Below, in pieces: positions 1 to 6,813 of a stretch of 13,719 bases of DNA. Location of the stretch: positions 1 through 13,719 of the forward strand of contig JALOOK010000041.1 of the NCBI GenBank assembly GCA_025454445.1, written 5' to 3'. The position numbers were made by a program, and so were the translations under genes. The notes beneath the pieces were generated by a model that searched no databases, was not told the origin of the DNA, and worked only from the letters and a program-made list of their open reading frames with translations. The DNA comes from Oscillatoria sp. Prado101 (GTDB taxonomy: Bacteria > Cyanobacteriota > Cyanobacteriia > Cyanobacteriales > Oscillatoriaceae). The first letter of the stretch is position 1. Every line of letters begins with the position of its first letter.

Positions 1-195
1 CGCTACCCGCGCCAGTGGGTGCTGATTGCTGACACCGAAACCGATGAACATTGGAATATATATCGCGGTGAAGTCTTAGCTCACTCAGCAGAACAATCAG
101 AAATTTACGAATTACTGTCTGCCTTTAAACATATCAAGTCAATCGCCATCGAATATACTGGCGCTATTTCTGAATATTGCGCGGTGGTGCCATGA
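1..195 (+). CDS. 3' end of a small cyanobacterial hypothetical protein (partial)
   Basis: Frame 1 is open from the first base to TGA at 193-195, giving the last 64 residues of a protein that starts outside the window. The segment has protein-like composition: a YPRQWVLIAD strand near its start, a GEVLAHS turn, then an amphipathic stretch, and IAIEYTG near the end. I do not recognise a named family with confidence. The pattern (QWV-IA, GEVLAHS, YTG, acidic residue, AV-P/L end) resembles short cyanobacterial proteins that I recall being encoded beside clan AA aspartic-protease genes; that is recollection, not a search result. An ATG at 192-194 overlaps the stop as ATGA, the usual sign of a translationally coupled downstream gene, but what follows is short and broken. 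No function is assigned. Confidence 0.7.
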   Translation, partial: RYPRQWVLIADTETDEHWNIYRGEVLAHSAEQSEIYELLSAFKHIKSIAIEYTGAISEYCAVVP

Positions 196-348
196 CTTCA
201 CAAACAATTTATCGATGTTCGCGATCCGCGAACTTATTACTGCTACAAGCAGCCGCCGCCAGAAGGCACTTCTTTCCTTGGCGCTTTAAGAAAGCGGGAA
301 GCCTATAAAGTGCGTCTATGGCGTCTAGGCGGTTTTACCAAAACATAA
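192..348 (+). pseudogene. possible degraded gene remnant behind the partial CDS
   Basis: Two overlapping reading frames sit here and neither makes a normal gene. A 38-codon ORF starts at the ATG overlapping the upstream stop (192-308, MTSQTIYRCSR...). In the frame of the upstream gene, reading past its TGA, the sequence is open for 50 codons to TAA at 346-348 and looks protein-like (FIDVRDPRTYYCYKQPPPE..., then KREAYKVRLWRLGG). The second frame has no start codon. The simplest readings are a frameshifted, truncated partner gene, or an upstream gene whose tail was cut by a nonsense change at 193-195. A perfect inverted repeat (GTTCGCG, loop ATC, CGCGAAC) lies at 217-233. Family unknown; this may also be chance open frame. 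Confidence 0.25.
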
Positions 349-372
349 TTGTCTGTGAAATCTGTGAGGGGC

Positions 373-407
373 TAGAAACCCGGTTTCTTTAAGAAACCGG
401 GTTTCTA
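373..407. repeat. perfect 17-bp-arm palindromic repeat
   Basis: Arms TAGAAACCCGGTTTCTT (373-389) and AAGAAACCGGGTTTCTA (391-407) are exact reverse complements around a single T at 390. Each arm is itself nearly palindromic (GAAACCCGGTTTC). This is the form of an abundant interspersed repeat I know from Microcoleus/Oscillatoria-type genomes. It follows the partial gene and remnant, and could fold as a strong hairpin in RNA, but no T-run follows. A diverged relative lies at 633-666. Confidence 0.8.
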
Positions 408-530
408 CCTTTTCACAACTCGAAGATAAACTCTATACATAATTAACTCAAGTTGCTATAGCAGTAGCCACTTAGGTTAAGACATGGGCATTGGGCATCA
501 TCGCAAAAGGGCATTGCTGTGAGTCTTTTC

Positions 531-564
531 CATGCGCCATGCGCCATGCGCCATGCGCCATGCC
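531..564. repeat. CATGCGC heptamer tandem array (4 full units plus partial)
   Basis: Four exact head-to-tail copies of CATGCGC occupy 531-558, followed by CATGCC. Short heptanucleotide arrays (STRR type) are a known feature of filamentous cyanobacterial intergenic DNA. A degenerate relative (GGGCATTGGGCAT) precedes it at about 485-498. No gene overlaps it. Confidence 0.85.
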
Positions 565-632
565 ATTAATGACTTCTAGGGCGCAACTTGGGTAAATTAA
601 TCCTAACAGATTGCCGGCCATAAACAACCGCC

Positions 633-666
633 AGAAACCAAGTTTATTAAAGAAACCTGGTTTCTT
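633..666. repeat. diverged copy of the AGAAACC/GGTTTCTT palindromic repeat
   Basis: The sequence reads AGAAACC, AAGTTTATT, AAAGAAACC, TGGTTTCTT. It matches the 373-407 palindrome with several substitutions (for example CCGG changed to CAAG in one arm and CTGG in the other), so it no longer folds perfectly. It looks like an older copy of the same repeat about 260 bp away. Confidence 0.6.
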
Positions 667-741
667 GATCAGCGCAGAAAAAGCGCCGGCGCAGGACAGC
701 CGTCAATTGTCCTCCGAATCACCAACTCCTCTCCCGACGCA

Positions 742-774
742 GGGAAAGCGCCGCCGCCGGGAAAGCGCCGCCGC
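742..774. repeat. 16-bp direct repeat, period 17, upstream of lysS
   Basis: GGGAAAGCGCCGCCGC occurs at 742-757 and again at 759-774, separated by one base. A related AAAGCGCCGGCGCAG lies about 60 bp earlier (near 680). The pair ends about 54 bp before the lysS -10 element. It could be replication slippage in G+C-rich DNA; no known operator is recognised. Confidence 0.7.
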
Positions 775-824
775 AGAACCGGCGTGCCGCCTCTCCTCAG
801 CATCGCACAAGCCAGCCACCTGTA

Positions 825-833
825 TGCTATAAT
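825..833 (+). promoter_or_regulatory. extended -10 promoter for lysS
   Basis: TGCTATAAT at 825-833 is a perfect extended -10 (TGn plus TATAAT at 828-833). The hexamer 17 bp upstream (805-810, GCACAA) is a poor -35, which an extended -10 can tolerate. Transcription would begin near 840, giving a leader of about 27 nt. That leader contains AAGGA at 853-857, nine bases before the lysS ATG. Confidence 0.6.
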
Positions 834-866
834 AACGTGCTTGCCCATAACAAAGGATAACAGCGG

Positions 867-2423
867 ATGACACGCAGCGAAGCAGAAGTACGGTCGCAGA
901 AAGTAGATGAACTGCGCGGGCTAGGCATAAACCCCTATCCCAGCCAGTCTTACCAGCGGTCGCACACCACACAGCAGGTGCACGACATATTTACCCAACC
1001 CAGCAAAGAACTCCAAAACGGACAAACTGACCCAGAAGAACAGTCTCTGCGCCTTTGCGGTCGGATCGCCTCCAAGCGCGACAGCGGCAAAATTTGCTTT
1101 ATTGACCTCAAAGACGCCGCCGGCAAAATTCAGCTCAAAATCGAAAAAAACCTAGTCACCGGCGACACCGGCTTATCTTTCGACCAGATTAAAAAACTCC
1201 TCGACATCGGCGATTTCGTCGGCGCAGAAGGAATAGCCTGTCGCACCCAGCGAGGAGAGCTCTCCATCCAGGTGCGGGAATTGCAAGTCCTCTCAAAAGC
1301 CACCATCCAATTTCCCGACGCCTATTACGGAGTTAATGACCCCGAAACCTGCCGCCGGCACCGCGAAATGGACATGGCCGGCAATCCAGAATCCTTGCAG
1401 CGATTTGTCTTGCGCAGCCGCATCCTGCAAAGCATTCGCACCTACCTGTGGGATGCCGGTTTTTATGAAATAGAAACCCCCACCCTGCAAGCCATTTATG
1501 GCGGAGCCGCCGCCAGACCTTTCATCACCCACCACAACGCCCTGGACGTAGATTTGTACCTGCGCATCGCGCCAGAACTGTTCCTAAAGCGGGCAATTTG
1601 CGGCGGTTTCGAGCGCGTCTTTGAACTGGGGCGAGTCTTCAGAAACGAAGGCATTGACAGCACCCACAACCCGGAATTTACCTCCCTGGAAGTTTACCAA
1701 GCATACGCCGACTACTTGGACATTCTGGCTGTCGTAGAAGAGGTTATCTGCAACGCAGCCGCTGCTGTTTTTGGCGACCGCAAGCAGATAGAATTTGAGA
1801 AGCAAACCATCAATCTAGAGCGCCAGTACGACCACACCGGCACCTATCCCACCTTCACCGGCAAGCACTGGCAAGTCCAAACAATGGTGGGAGCCGTCAA
1901 AGATAAAACCGGCTTGGATTTTGACAGCTTGCAATTGCCAGACGCCATCGCCGCCGCCGAAAAACTCGGAGTGCACCTCTCCAGTCTGGAAAAGCAGAGT
2001 TTGGGTTACGTCCTCTACACCGTCTTTGACAAGCAGGTAGCGCCAACTCTAATCCAGCCGACTTTCATCACAGACTTCCCCGTCGAAGTCAGCCCCCTCG
2101 CCAAAGGACACCGCAGCAAGCCCGGTTTTGTCGAGCGGTTCGAGCTATTTATTGCCGGCACAGAATGCGCCAACGGTTTTTCAGAATTGAACGATCCGAA
2201 AGAGCAGCGCAAGCGGTTTGAAGAACAGCTGGCGCAGAAAAAAGCCGGTGATGAAGAAGCGCACCCAATGGATGAAGACTTCATCCAAGCTTTATCCTTG
2301 GGAATGCCCAATTGTGCCGGTATGGGAATCGGAGTAGACCGGATCGTGATGCTGCTGACAGACACGCTCAGCATCCGCGACGCCATCTTATTCCCCACCA
2401 TGCGTCCCGTCAAAGACGCTTAA
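867..2423 (+). CDS. lysS: lysine--tRNA ligase, class II (LysRS), divergent form
   Basis: Charges tRNA-Lys with lysine using ATP, in the cytoplasm. The 518 residues fit the class II LysRS length. An N-terminal OB-fold anticodon-binding domain lies at about 61-150 (RLCGRIASKR..., LDIGDFVG...). The catalytic domain follows: the motif 1 region around 183-208, GGAAARPFITHHNALD at 212-227, motif 2 at about 249-272 (FRNEGI, HNPEFT), the substrate-site NGFSELND at 436-443, and motif 3 GMGIGVDRIVML at 485-496. The ending resembles E. coli LysS (SIRDAILFPTMRPVK). The ATG is supported by AAGGA nine bases upstream and an extended -10 promoter. Oddity: the segment after the OB-fold, where most LysRS have RYRQRYLDL, reads RRHREMDM here (163-170), and the N-terminus is also unusual. 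It may be the only lysS or a second, divergent copy. Its 3' end is followed by a strong intrinsic terminator. Confidence 0.95.
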   Translation: MTRSEAEVRSQKVDELRGLGINPYPSQSYQRSHTTQQVHDIFTQPSKELQNGQTDPEEQSLRLCGRIASKRDSGKICFIDLKDAAGKIQLKIEKNLVTGDTGLSFDQIKKLLDIGDFVGAEGIACRTQRGELSIQVRELQVLSKATIQFPDAYYGVNDPETCRRHREMDMAGNPESLQRFVLRSRILQSIRTYLWDAGFYEIETPTLQAIYGGAAARPFITHHNALDVDLYLRIAPELFLKRAICGGFERVFELGRVFRNEGIDSTHNPEFTSLEVYQAYADYLDILAVVEEVICNAAAAVFGDRKQIEFEKQTINLERQYDHTGTYPTFTGKHWQVQTMVGAVKDKTGLDFDSLQLPDAIAAAEKLGVHLSSLEKQSLGYVLYTVFDKQVAPTLIQPTFITDFPVEVSPLAKGHRSKPGFVERFELFIAGTECANGFSELNDPKEQRKRFEEQLAQKKAGDEEAHPMDEDFIQALSLGMPNCAGMGIGVDRIVMLLTDTLSIRDAILFPTMRPVKDA

Positions 2424-2440
2424 GCGATACGAGGTAATAA

Positions 2441-2490
2441 CCCTCACCCCCCAGCCCCCTCTCCCATAAAGGGAGAGGGGGAGTTTTTTT
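2441..2490 (+). terminator. intrinsic terminator of lysS, built from a repeat
   Basis: A perfect 11-bp stem, CCCCCTCTCCC (2455-2465) with GGGAGAGGGGG (2471-2481), encloses a 5-nt ATAAA loop. It is followed within two bases by seven Ts (2484-2490). It starts about 30 bp after the lysS stop. The C-rich lead-in CCCTCACCCCCCAG (2441-2454) plus stem is a common cyanobacterial interspersed repeat, so a repeat copy appears to serve as terminator. Confidence 0.85.
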
Positions 2491-2548
2491 CTCGTTCCTT
2501 TTTCTCGTTTCCAGGCTCAGGCTGGAAGGGTATAGCTTTTAATTTTAA

Positions 2549-2602
2549 CCGCAGATGGACGCCGAAGTAGATGGACGCAGATGAATCATGCAAATATCTG
2601 CG
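2549..2602. repeat. AGATGGACGC interspersed repeat with short hairpin
   Basis: AGATGGACGC occurs twice (2553-2562, 2569-2578). CGCAGAT (2576-2582) can pair with ATCTGCG (2596-2602) across a 13-nt loop. This is the form of the 'CGCAGATGGACGCAGATGAA' repeat that recurs in filamentous cyanobacterial intergenic DNA. It sits between the two terminator hairpins of the convergent genes. Confidence 0.6.
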
Positions 2603-2648
2603 TTTATCTTTGTACTTTTACGGTTGAAATAACAATATTCGTCTTGTT

Positions 2649-2690
2649 CCCCCTCTCCGCACTTCGGAGAGGGGGTTAGGGGGTGAGGTT
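2649..2690 (-). terminator. hairpin repeat behind the GH57 gene (inverted copy of 2441-2481)
   Basis: CCCCCTCTCCG (2649-2659) and CGGAGAGGGGG (2665-2675) form an 11-bp stem with a 5-nt loop. The flank TTAGGGGGTGAGG (2676-2688) is the reverse complement of the lead-in of the lysS terminator repeat. Read on the minus strand it begins a few bases after the GH57 stop. It lacks a good U-run in that direction (GAACAAG follows), so termination efficiency is uncertain. Confidence 0.6.
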
Positions 2691-2694
2691 TCAG

Positions 2695-4926
2695 TTACGG
2701 CACCTCAATCGGAATCAGACCGTTTTCCGGCAAATAATCACAGAAACGACCGGCATCCGAAAGCATCAAAATCACCCGCAGCGACCAGTCCGGATCTACC
2801 GGCAAATCCGCCCAGGGAATCGCCACCTCCACGCACTTGTTGACCGCCACTTGAGCGCGACCGGCACGGACATGCCATGTATGGTACTCCCCAGCCTCCT
2901 GAAACACAAACGAGTGCGTCAGCAAGTTCACCTGCAAGTGGTTGCGGAAAAAATAGTTCACTGGCGCTTCATCCGGAACCTCGGTTAGAGGCGCACGGCT
3001 GTTGTGCATGGGCCGGTCTGGATAGTACCACAGCAAATTCAATTCCGGCGGACAGTCTTTACCCGGTCGCGTGCCGGTTTTGAAATCAACACGCAGGTAG
3101 AAATTCAAGTGATCTACCCCGTACCAGAGACGCTGGATAGCAGAACTGCGGTGCATAGTCCCCCGCGCCCCGCCAACTTCGATGCGACCGGCTTTGTCCC
3201 AGTCTTGCTCGTCGCCCACGCCATCGATCGCCGGATGAATAAAGCTTTCAGGGCGGTGATCCCCCCGCACCTCGTGAACTTCCACCCCACGGTACAGCTG
3301 TTCGGGAACCGGCTCGTCCAGCGCTTGGTAGAGAGCGATCAGGTGCTCCCGGAACAGCTGGTCGAACATGGCATCCTGGTTGGAGGAGTGACCTTCCCCG
3401 AACCACCAGAACCAGTCAGAACCCTCCGCTGCGTACAGCGCCTCCCAAGCTTCCGGATTGCTTTTTTCTGTCGCTTCCGGATGATTCGCCAGCACTTGTC
3501 GCGCTTGAGCCAGCAAATCCCAGGCCCGATTTTTAGCCTTGTCGCCAATCCAGGTTGTCAGACTGCCATCCACCCAAGAACCGCTGTGCAGCTGACTGGG
3601 GGGCAGGGTTTCTGTCGGCGGGAACTGCTCAATAAACTCGGAAACCGTCACCAGTTTGATATCTTCAGCGTCGCTGAGGGTTGCATAGAGCGCTTCCAGG
3701 AAAGGTTTGCCGTCTTCGAGGTAGTGCTCCCAGCAATTCTCGCCGTCGAGGGCAATGGTCACCAGCCAGGGCTGTTCCAAGGCTGTGCCCCCTTCGGGCT
3801 GGCGCTGTTTCAAACAGCGGGAGATCGCCTCCAAGTGGCCCACCAAGTTAGCCGCCGCCCGTTCCGGCTTCATCGATCCGTAGGTAAAGCCAATCAAATC
3901 CGACAGTCGGTGATCGCGGAAGACAATTGCCAAGTCACCGTATTCAGTTGGCAGCCGGTAAGGCCGGTACAGCGCCTCCGGTTCGCAGACATTACCCGTA
4001 GTGTCTCGGTGGAAAAAGGTTTTCAGCGTCCAGCCCAAGATCGCCTCATCCGAGCAAATCCATTTGAACCCTTGATCGGCAATGTGGGGCAAAATTGCAG
4101 GGCTGACCGCCTGCTCCGATGGCCACAACCCGCGCGGCTGCCGGCCAAACCGGTCTTTGTACATATCCCAAGCTTTGCTCAAGTGGCGGGGAATGTCCTC
4201 CTCCCACTGGAAGCGCTGTTCCGGCAAAATCATGTTCGGAATTGCCACCCGACCGGCATTGCTATCTGCCAGCAGCGGTAAAATCGGGTGAGTGTAGGGA
4301 GAAGTTATCACCTCCAACTGGCCGGCATCTTGCATTTTCCGGTGTTGTGGTATAATGCGCCCCATAATTTCTCGCTGCTTGGCATAAATCTGCTGCCGGT
4401 CAGTAAAGGTAAAATTCTTACCCTGCTTTAACCACTGAGCAATTTCCGGCTCATCCCAGAACAGCGGGTCGAACCAAGCCAGGTTGTGCCAAGCTAGCAA
4501 ATCGCTATAATCTGGCGGGAGCCAATTTTCCCGACACCACGCCCATCCCTTTTCTTGCCGCTGGCGGTACAGCTGTGCGTAGCGGGGGTGGGGGTCAACT
4601 AAGGTGTGGTGGTTGGCATCAAAGAAATGCTCAACAATAAATTGTTGCTGAGCTGTGGTCAGTTCCTCGGTTGGCGTCAGCGCCGCTGTCAGGTAAGGAT
4701 CTTTCGCCGTGCCGGCAACGTAATCCTCGATCTGCACGATCAGCGAGGGAACCAGATTAACCGTTTGGTGCAGCTTTGGATAGCGTTCCAGCAGCAGTAC
4801 GAGATCCAAGTAATCTTTCGTACCGTGCAGCCGCACCCAAGGCAGCCGGTACTCTCCCGCCGTGCGGCTTTTGTAGAGCGGCTGGTGCTGGTGCCAGATG
4901 AAAGCGACGTATAGCGGATGGGGCAT
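2695..4926 (-). CDS. glycoside hydrolase family 57 protein (alpha-amylase/glucanotransferase type)
   Basis: A 743-residue retaining glycosidase of family GH57, expected to act on alpha-glucans such as glycogen or malto-oligosaccharides in the cytoplasm; no signal peptide or membrane segment is visible. GH57 conserved regions are present in order: HQHQP at 12-16, RGLWPSE at 265-271 (Glu271 fits the nucleophile), ALDGENCWE at 392-400 (Asp394 fits the acid/base), GSWVDGSLTTWIG at 449-461 and the HSSNQDAMFDQLFREHL helix at 513-529. About 200 residues follow (545-743) with a beta-rich, aromatic composition, probably a carbohydrate-binding-like or accessory domain. The exact activity (amylase, branching enzyme, 4-alpha-glucanotransferase) cannot be told from motifs alone. 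The start ATG gives HQHQP at the usual distance from the N-terminus; no clear Shine-Dalgarno is seen. It converges with lysS and is 560 bp from nfu, so it is likely transcribed alone. Confidence 0.9.
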   Translation of the reverse strand: MPHPLYVAFIWHQHQPLYKSRTAGEYRLPWVRLHGTKDYLDLVLLLERYPKLHQTVNLVPSLIVQIEDYVAGTAKDPYLTAALTPTEELTTAQQQFIVEHFFDANHHTLVDPHPRYAQLYRQRQEKGWAWCRENWLPPDYSDLLAWHNLAWFDPLFWDEPEIAQWLKQGKNFTFTDRQQIYAKQREIMGRIIPQHRKMQDAGQLEVITSPYTHPILPLLADSNAGRVAIPNMILPEQRFQWEEDIPRHLSKAWDMYKDRFGRQPRGLWPSEQAVSPAILPHIADQGFKWICSDEAILGWTLKTFFHRDTTGNVCEPEALYRPYRLPTEYGDLAIVFRDHRLSDLIGFTYGSMKPERAAANLVGHLEAISRCLKQRQPEGGTALEQPWLVTIALDGENCWEHYLEDGKPFLEALYATLSDAEDIKLVTVSEFIEQFPPTETLPPSQLHSGSWVDGSLTTWIGDKAKNRAWDLLAQARQVLANHPEATEKSNPEAWEALYAAEGSDWFWWFGEGHSSNQDAMFDQLFREHLIALYQALDEPVPEQLYRGVEVHEVRGDHRPESFIHPAIDGVGDEQDWDKAGRIEVGGARGTMHRSSAIQRLWYGVDHLNFYLRVDFKTGTRPGKDCPPELNLLWYYPDRPMHNSRAPLTEVPDEAPVNYFFRNHLQVNLLTHSFVFQEAGEYHTWHVRAGRAQVAVNKCVEVAIPWADLPVDPDWSLRVILMLSDAGRFCDYLPENGLIPIEVP

Positions 4927-5040
4927 GGGATTGCGCTTAAAAACAAACAGGAAAAAGCAGCTTGCTCTCCCTGTTCAATGTATCAGTTTTCCGATACTTT
5001 TTTGCGTGCCAACCTTTGACAGTCGCGCTCCTAATACCGG

Positions 5041-5098
5041 AGGGGCGGGTTTATGCAAAATGTCTCTGGGAAATTCAGATGCTGGTAAACCCGCCCCT
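5041..5098. repeat. 13-bp inverted repeat with 32-nt loop
   Basis: AGGGGCGGGTTTA (5041-5053) and TAAACCCGCCCCT (5086-5098) are exact reverse complements. The GTAAACCCGCCCCTAC type arm is one I associate with repeats in Microcoleus-like genomes. It could be a small mobile-element footprint or an RNA hairpin; no flanking duplication is evident. Confidence 0.7.
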
Positions 5099-5442
5099 AC
5101 TTTAGCTCTCAACCAAGGCGTATCAACCAATGCCCGCAGGAAAATCCCGCGAGCACAATGTCCACTCACCCTTGATTTTGGGCTAGAGTGGTGCTTTTCA
5201 GAGCAGCCACCTGCCGAGTGGTTCTCAGGTTCAGGCGACTGTCTTGAGCAAAGTATAGCATAACTAGGAAGAGGGAACGCAAATCGCCTGCTGCTGTCAG
5301 CCCCCTATGATGCGTCAGCTGTCTCTGAGCTGTCAGGTGTGGGGTGCGGTGCCGGCTGTCGCCTCATATCCGGTTGGTTAACTGCTATTAGGAAGTCGGG
5401 GCGGGCAATTAATTACCCCCAATACCCCGCGCCGCCCCCGAA

Positions 5443-5457
5443 GCCCGCTGCCCCCAT
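5443..5457. repeat. 15-bp C-rich element downstream of nfu (copy A)
   Basis: GCCCGCTGCCCCCAT is repeated exactly at 10672-10686. Both copies lie just 3' of a minus-strand stop codon, 29 bp from nfu here and 26 bp from the RHH gene there. It is embedded in a wider tract of C-rich degenerate heptamers (5416-5480). Confidence 0.7.
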
Positions 5458-5486
5458 ACCCATACCCTGCGCCCAGTCCCCGCTGA

Positions 5487-5729
5487 CTACAGCACTTGCT
5501 CGACTTCTGCAATTTCCGGGATGGATTCGCGCAACCGGCGCTCAATCCCCATCCTCAGCGTCATTGTCGAGCTCGGACAAGAACCGCAAGCTCCCTGGAG
5601 CCGCAGCTTCACAATGGGGCCATCTATTTCAACCAGCTCAACATTGCCGCCATCCGACATCAGGTAGGGGCGCATTTCATCCAAAACAGTTTCAACGTTT
5701 TCAGGTGTGAGTTCTAGAGTTGCCGACAT
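5487..5729 (-). CDS. NifU C-terminal-domain (Nfu) iron-sulfur cluster scaffold/carrier
   Basis: An 80-residue stand-alone Nfu domain. These proteins bind an Fe-S cluster, usually 4Fe-4S across a dimer, and pass it to apoproteins; in cyanobacteria such small Nfu proteins support photosystem I and other Fe-S enzymes. The hallmark CxxC is present as GACGSC (Cys48 and Cys51), preceded by RPYLMSDGGNVELVEID (20-36) and followed by TMTLRMGIERRL (55-66). The start at 5729 is preferred over an in-frame upstream ATG at 5759 because GGGAGG lies six bases before it (minus strand) and it gives the family's usual length. The gene is separate from its neighbours: 275 bp from the DUF3386 gene upstream and 560 bp from GH57 downstream. 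A large imperfect inverted repeat sits upstream. Confidence 0.93.
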   Translation of the reverse strand: MSATLELTPENVETVLDEMRPYLMSDGGNVELVEIDGPIVKLRLQGACGSCPSSTMTLRMGIERRLRESIPEIAEVEQVL

Positions 5730-5807
5730 GGTTTTCCTCCCAAAAATCTTTCCTTGCAATTGAGGCTATATCGATCCTATCTTGTTTGCCGCCTCGTCTG
5801 TCTCCCC

Positions 5808-5982
5808 CCGCATGCTGTGGGGGCACCCCTTGTGGCGTTGCAGCGGGCTCGACCCGGCACCCCAACCCCTCTACCCGCCTGCACGCCTAGGGGGAGTGAG
5901 AAGGGGTTGTCGTCAGGTGGGAAAAGTTGAAATCATCCTTCTGGTCTGCAACGCCCCTGGTGGGTGCCCGCAACGCATGCGG
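5808..5982. repeat. 175-bp element with 35-bp imperfect terminal inverted repeats (MITE-like)
   Basis: Three matched blocks occur in mirror order: CCGCATGC (5808-5815) with GCATGCGG (5975-5982); GGGCACCC (5821-5828) with GGGTGCCC (5962-5969); GGCGTTGCA (5834-5842) with TGCAACGCC (5947-5955). A fourth inner pair is CAACCCCT (5863-5870) with AGGGGTTG (5902-5909). The ends therefore form arms of about 35 bp with short mismatched spacers. It contains no coding sequence and occupies most of the gap between the DUF3386 gene and nfu. No clear target-site duplication was seen. It could be a non-autonomous element or an RNA structure ending the DUF3386 transcript. Confidence 0.6.
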
Positions 5983-6004
5983 ACCGCCAGAAAGCGCCGG
6001 ACGG

Positions 6005-6655
6005 CTAAACCGCTACTAGCTCGAGCAGCTTGACGTTGGAGAAGTTGAACTCGGTGGTCGTGACCGAGCCATTTTCCTTAGAGTGGACGACTTGGCGCGT
6101 CATCACCCAGTAATCGCCGATTTTCTCGTAGGTGTCTTCAAATTGCAGTTCCCGGATGATCTCATTCGTCTGGGGGTTGCGGAAAACGGCGTCGTACCGG
6201 CTGGCAACGTAGCCAACGCCAGTGTCCAAGCTTTCGTGCGTGTCAATCACAAAGGCCATCCGACCCATCACCCGGCTCACCTGGCAAATTTCGGTGCCCC
6301 GGATTTTGTAGTTAGACCCCATCGAGTCGCCTTTAACAAGAATCTCCACTGCGCCGGTGTCGTCTGCTGTGCCGGTGCTAAAGGTATTTTTCCCGTGGGA
6401 GTCCTCAAAGGAGTTCCGTTTGCGGTGGGTGACCACGTCCCGCAGCTGGGTGTAGACACTCTGTTTCACCTCTTCGTCTTCGATGCCGGTGACTTCCACA
6501 CTATAGTCGCGATTGATGCGAAGGGAGCCGGTGTAGACTTCTTCACCCTGCTTGAGCTCAACATCTGCGCTGTAGCCAGGAAAGTCGGCATCCCAGGTAT
6601 ACCGGTTTTCGTAAGCGGCTCTGAATAAGTCGCGAGCAGAAGGAAGCTCGGTCAT
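6005..6655 (-). CDS. DUF3386 family protein, function unknown
   Basis: A 216-residue soluble protein matching the cyanobacterial DUF3386 family. The recognisable segments are the N-terminal ARDLFRAAYENRYTWDADF (7-25), then FPGYSADVELKQGEEVYTG, a KIRGTEICQVSRVMGRMAFV stretch in the middle, and QFEDTYEKIGDYWVMTRQVV near the C-terminus. The alternating short strands suggest a beta-rich fold. No signal peptide, membrane segment or catalytic motif is visible, and I know of no established biochemical role. The ATG start has GAGAGG five bases upstream (minus strand) and a good promoter just before it. It lies between the pseudo-kinase gene and nfu, with no spacing that suggests co-transcription with either. 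Confidence 0.85.
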   Translation of the reverse strand: MTELPSARDLFRAAYENRYTWDADFPGYSADVELKQGEEVYTGSLRINRDYSVEVTGIEDEEVKQSVYTQLRDVVTHRKRNSFEDSHGKNTFSTGTADDTGAVEILVKGDSMGSNYKIRGTEICQVSRVMGRMAFVIDTHESLDTGVGYVASRYDAVFRNPQTNEIIRELQFEDTYEKIGDYWVMTRQVVHSKENGSVTTTEFNFSNVKLLELVAV

Positions 6656-6676
6656 GGAATCCTCTCGGTATCAACA

Positions 6677-6705
6677 ATTATTTCTTAGTATAAGAATCCT
6701 GTCAA
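6677..6705 (-). promoter_or_regulatory. sigma-70-type promoter for the DUF3386 gene
   Basis: On the minus strand a perfect -35 TTGACA (6700-6705) is followed by a 17-bp spacer and AATAAT (6677-6682), a 5/6 match to the -10. Transcription would begin near 6670, leaving a leader of about 15 nt that still holds the GAGAGG ribosome site. This is the clearest -35/-10 pair in the window. Confidence 0.7.
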
Positions 6706-6813
6706 AATTTTGAAACCGACCGGCTGCCGGCTTTCTGGCGCCCCCGTCCCTCCATATCACATTTTATAGAAAAAGTCAATGATCTCGTGCAGTACGGTTT
6801 CCCTCACCGGCAC

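Larger units (their letters stand above)
4927..5486. other. intergenic region between nfu and the GH57 gene; no gene seen
   Basis: These 560 bp hold no reading frame with protein-like composition or homology that I can see. They contain the inverted repeat at 5041-5098 and, nearest the nfu stop, a C-rich degenerate heptamer-like tract at about 5416-5480. The GH57 promoter should lie near 4927-5010 on the minus strand, but no convincing -35/-10 pair was found. Confidence 0.6.

Noticed and set aside
531..564. Possible CRISPR-like array
   Set aside because: Units are 7 bp and contiguous with no spacers; this is a heptamer microsatellite. No cas gene is present.
611..832. 73-codon ORF before lysS
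   Set aside because: It runs through the decayed palindrome and the GGGAAAGCGCC direct repeat, is low-complexity, and ends inside the lysS -10 element.
3004..4281. 425-codon ORF on the plus strand opposite the GH57 gene
   Set aside because: It is exactly antisense to a clear GH57 coding sequence. Its translation has no recognisable motif and arises from codon bias on the other strand.
4980..5003. 5-bp hairpin followed by a T-run on the plus strand
   Set aside because: The stem is short, and no plus-strand gene lies upstream to be terminated; it is more likely chance in an A+T-rich spot.
5730..5759. Upstream in-frame ATG for nfu
   Set aside because: The ATG at 5729 has GGGAGG at ideal spacing; the extra ten residues include that ribosome site and are not family-like.
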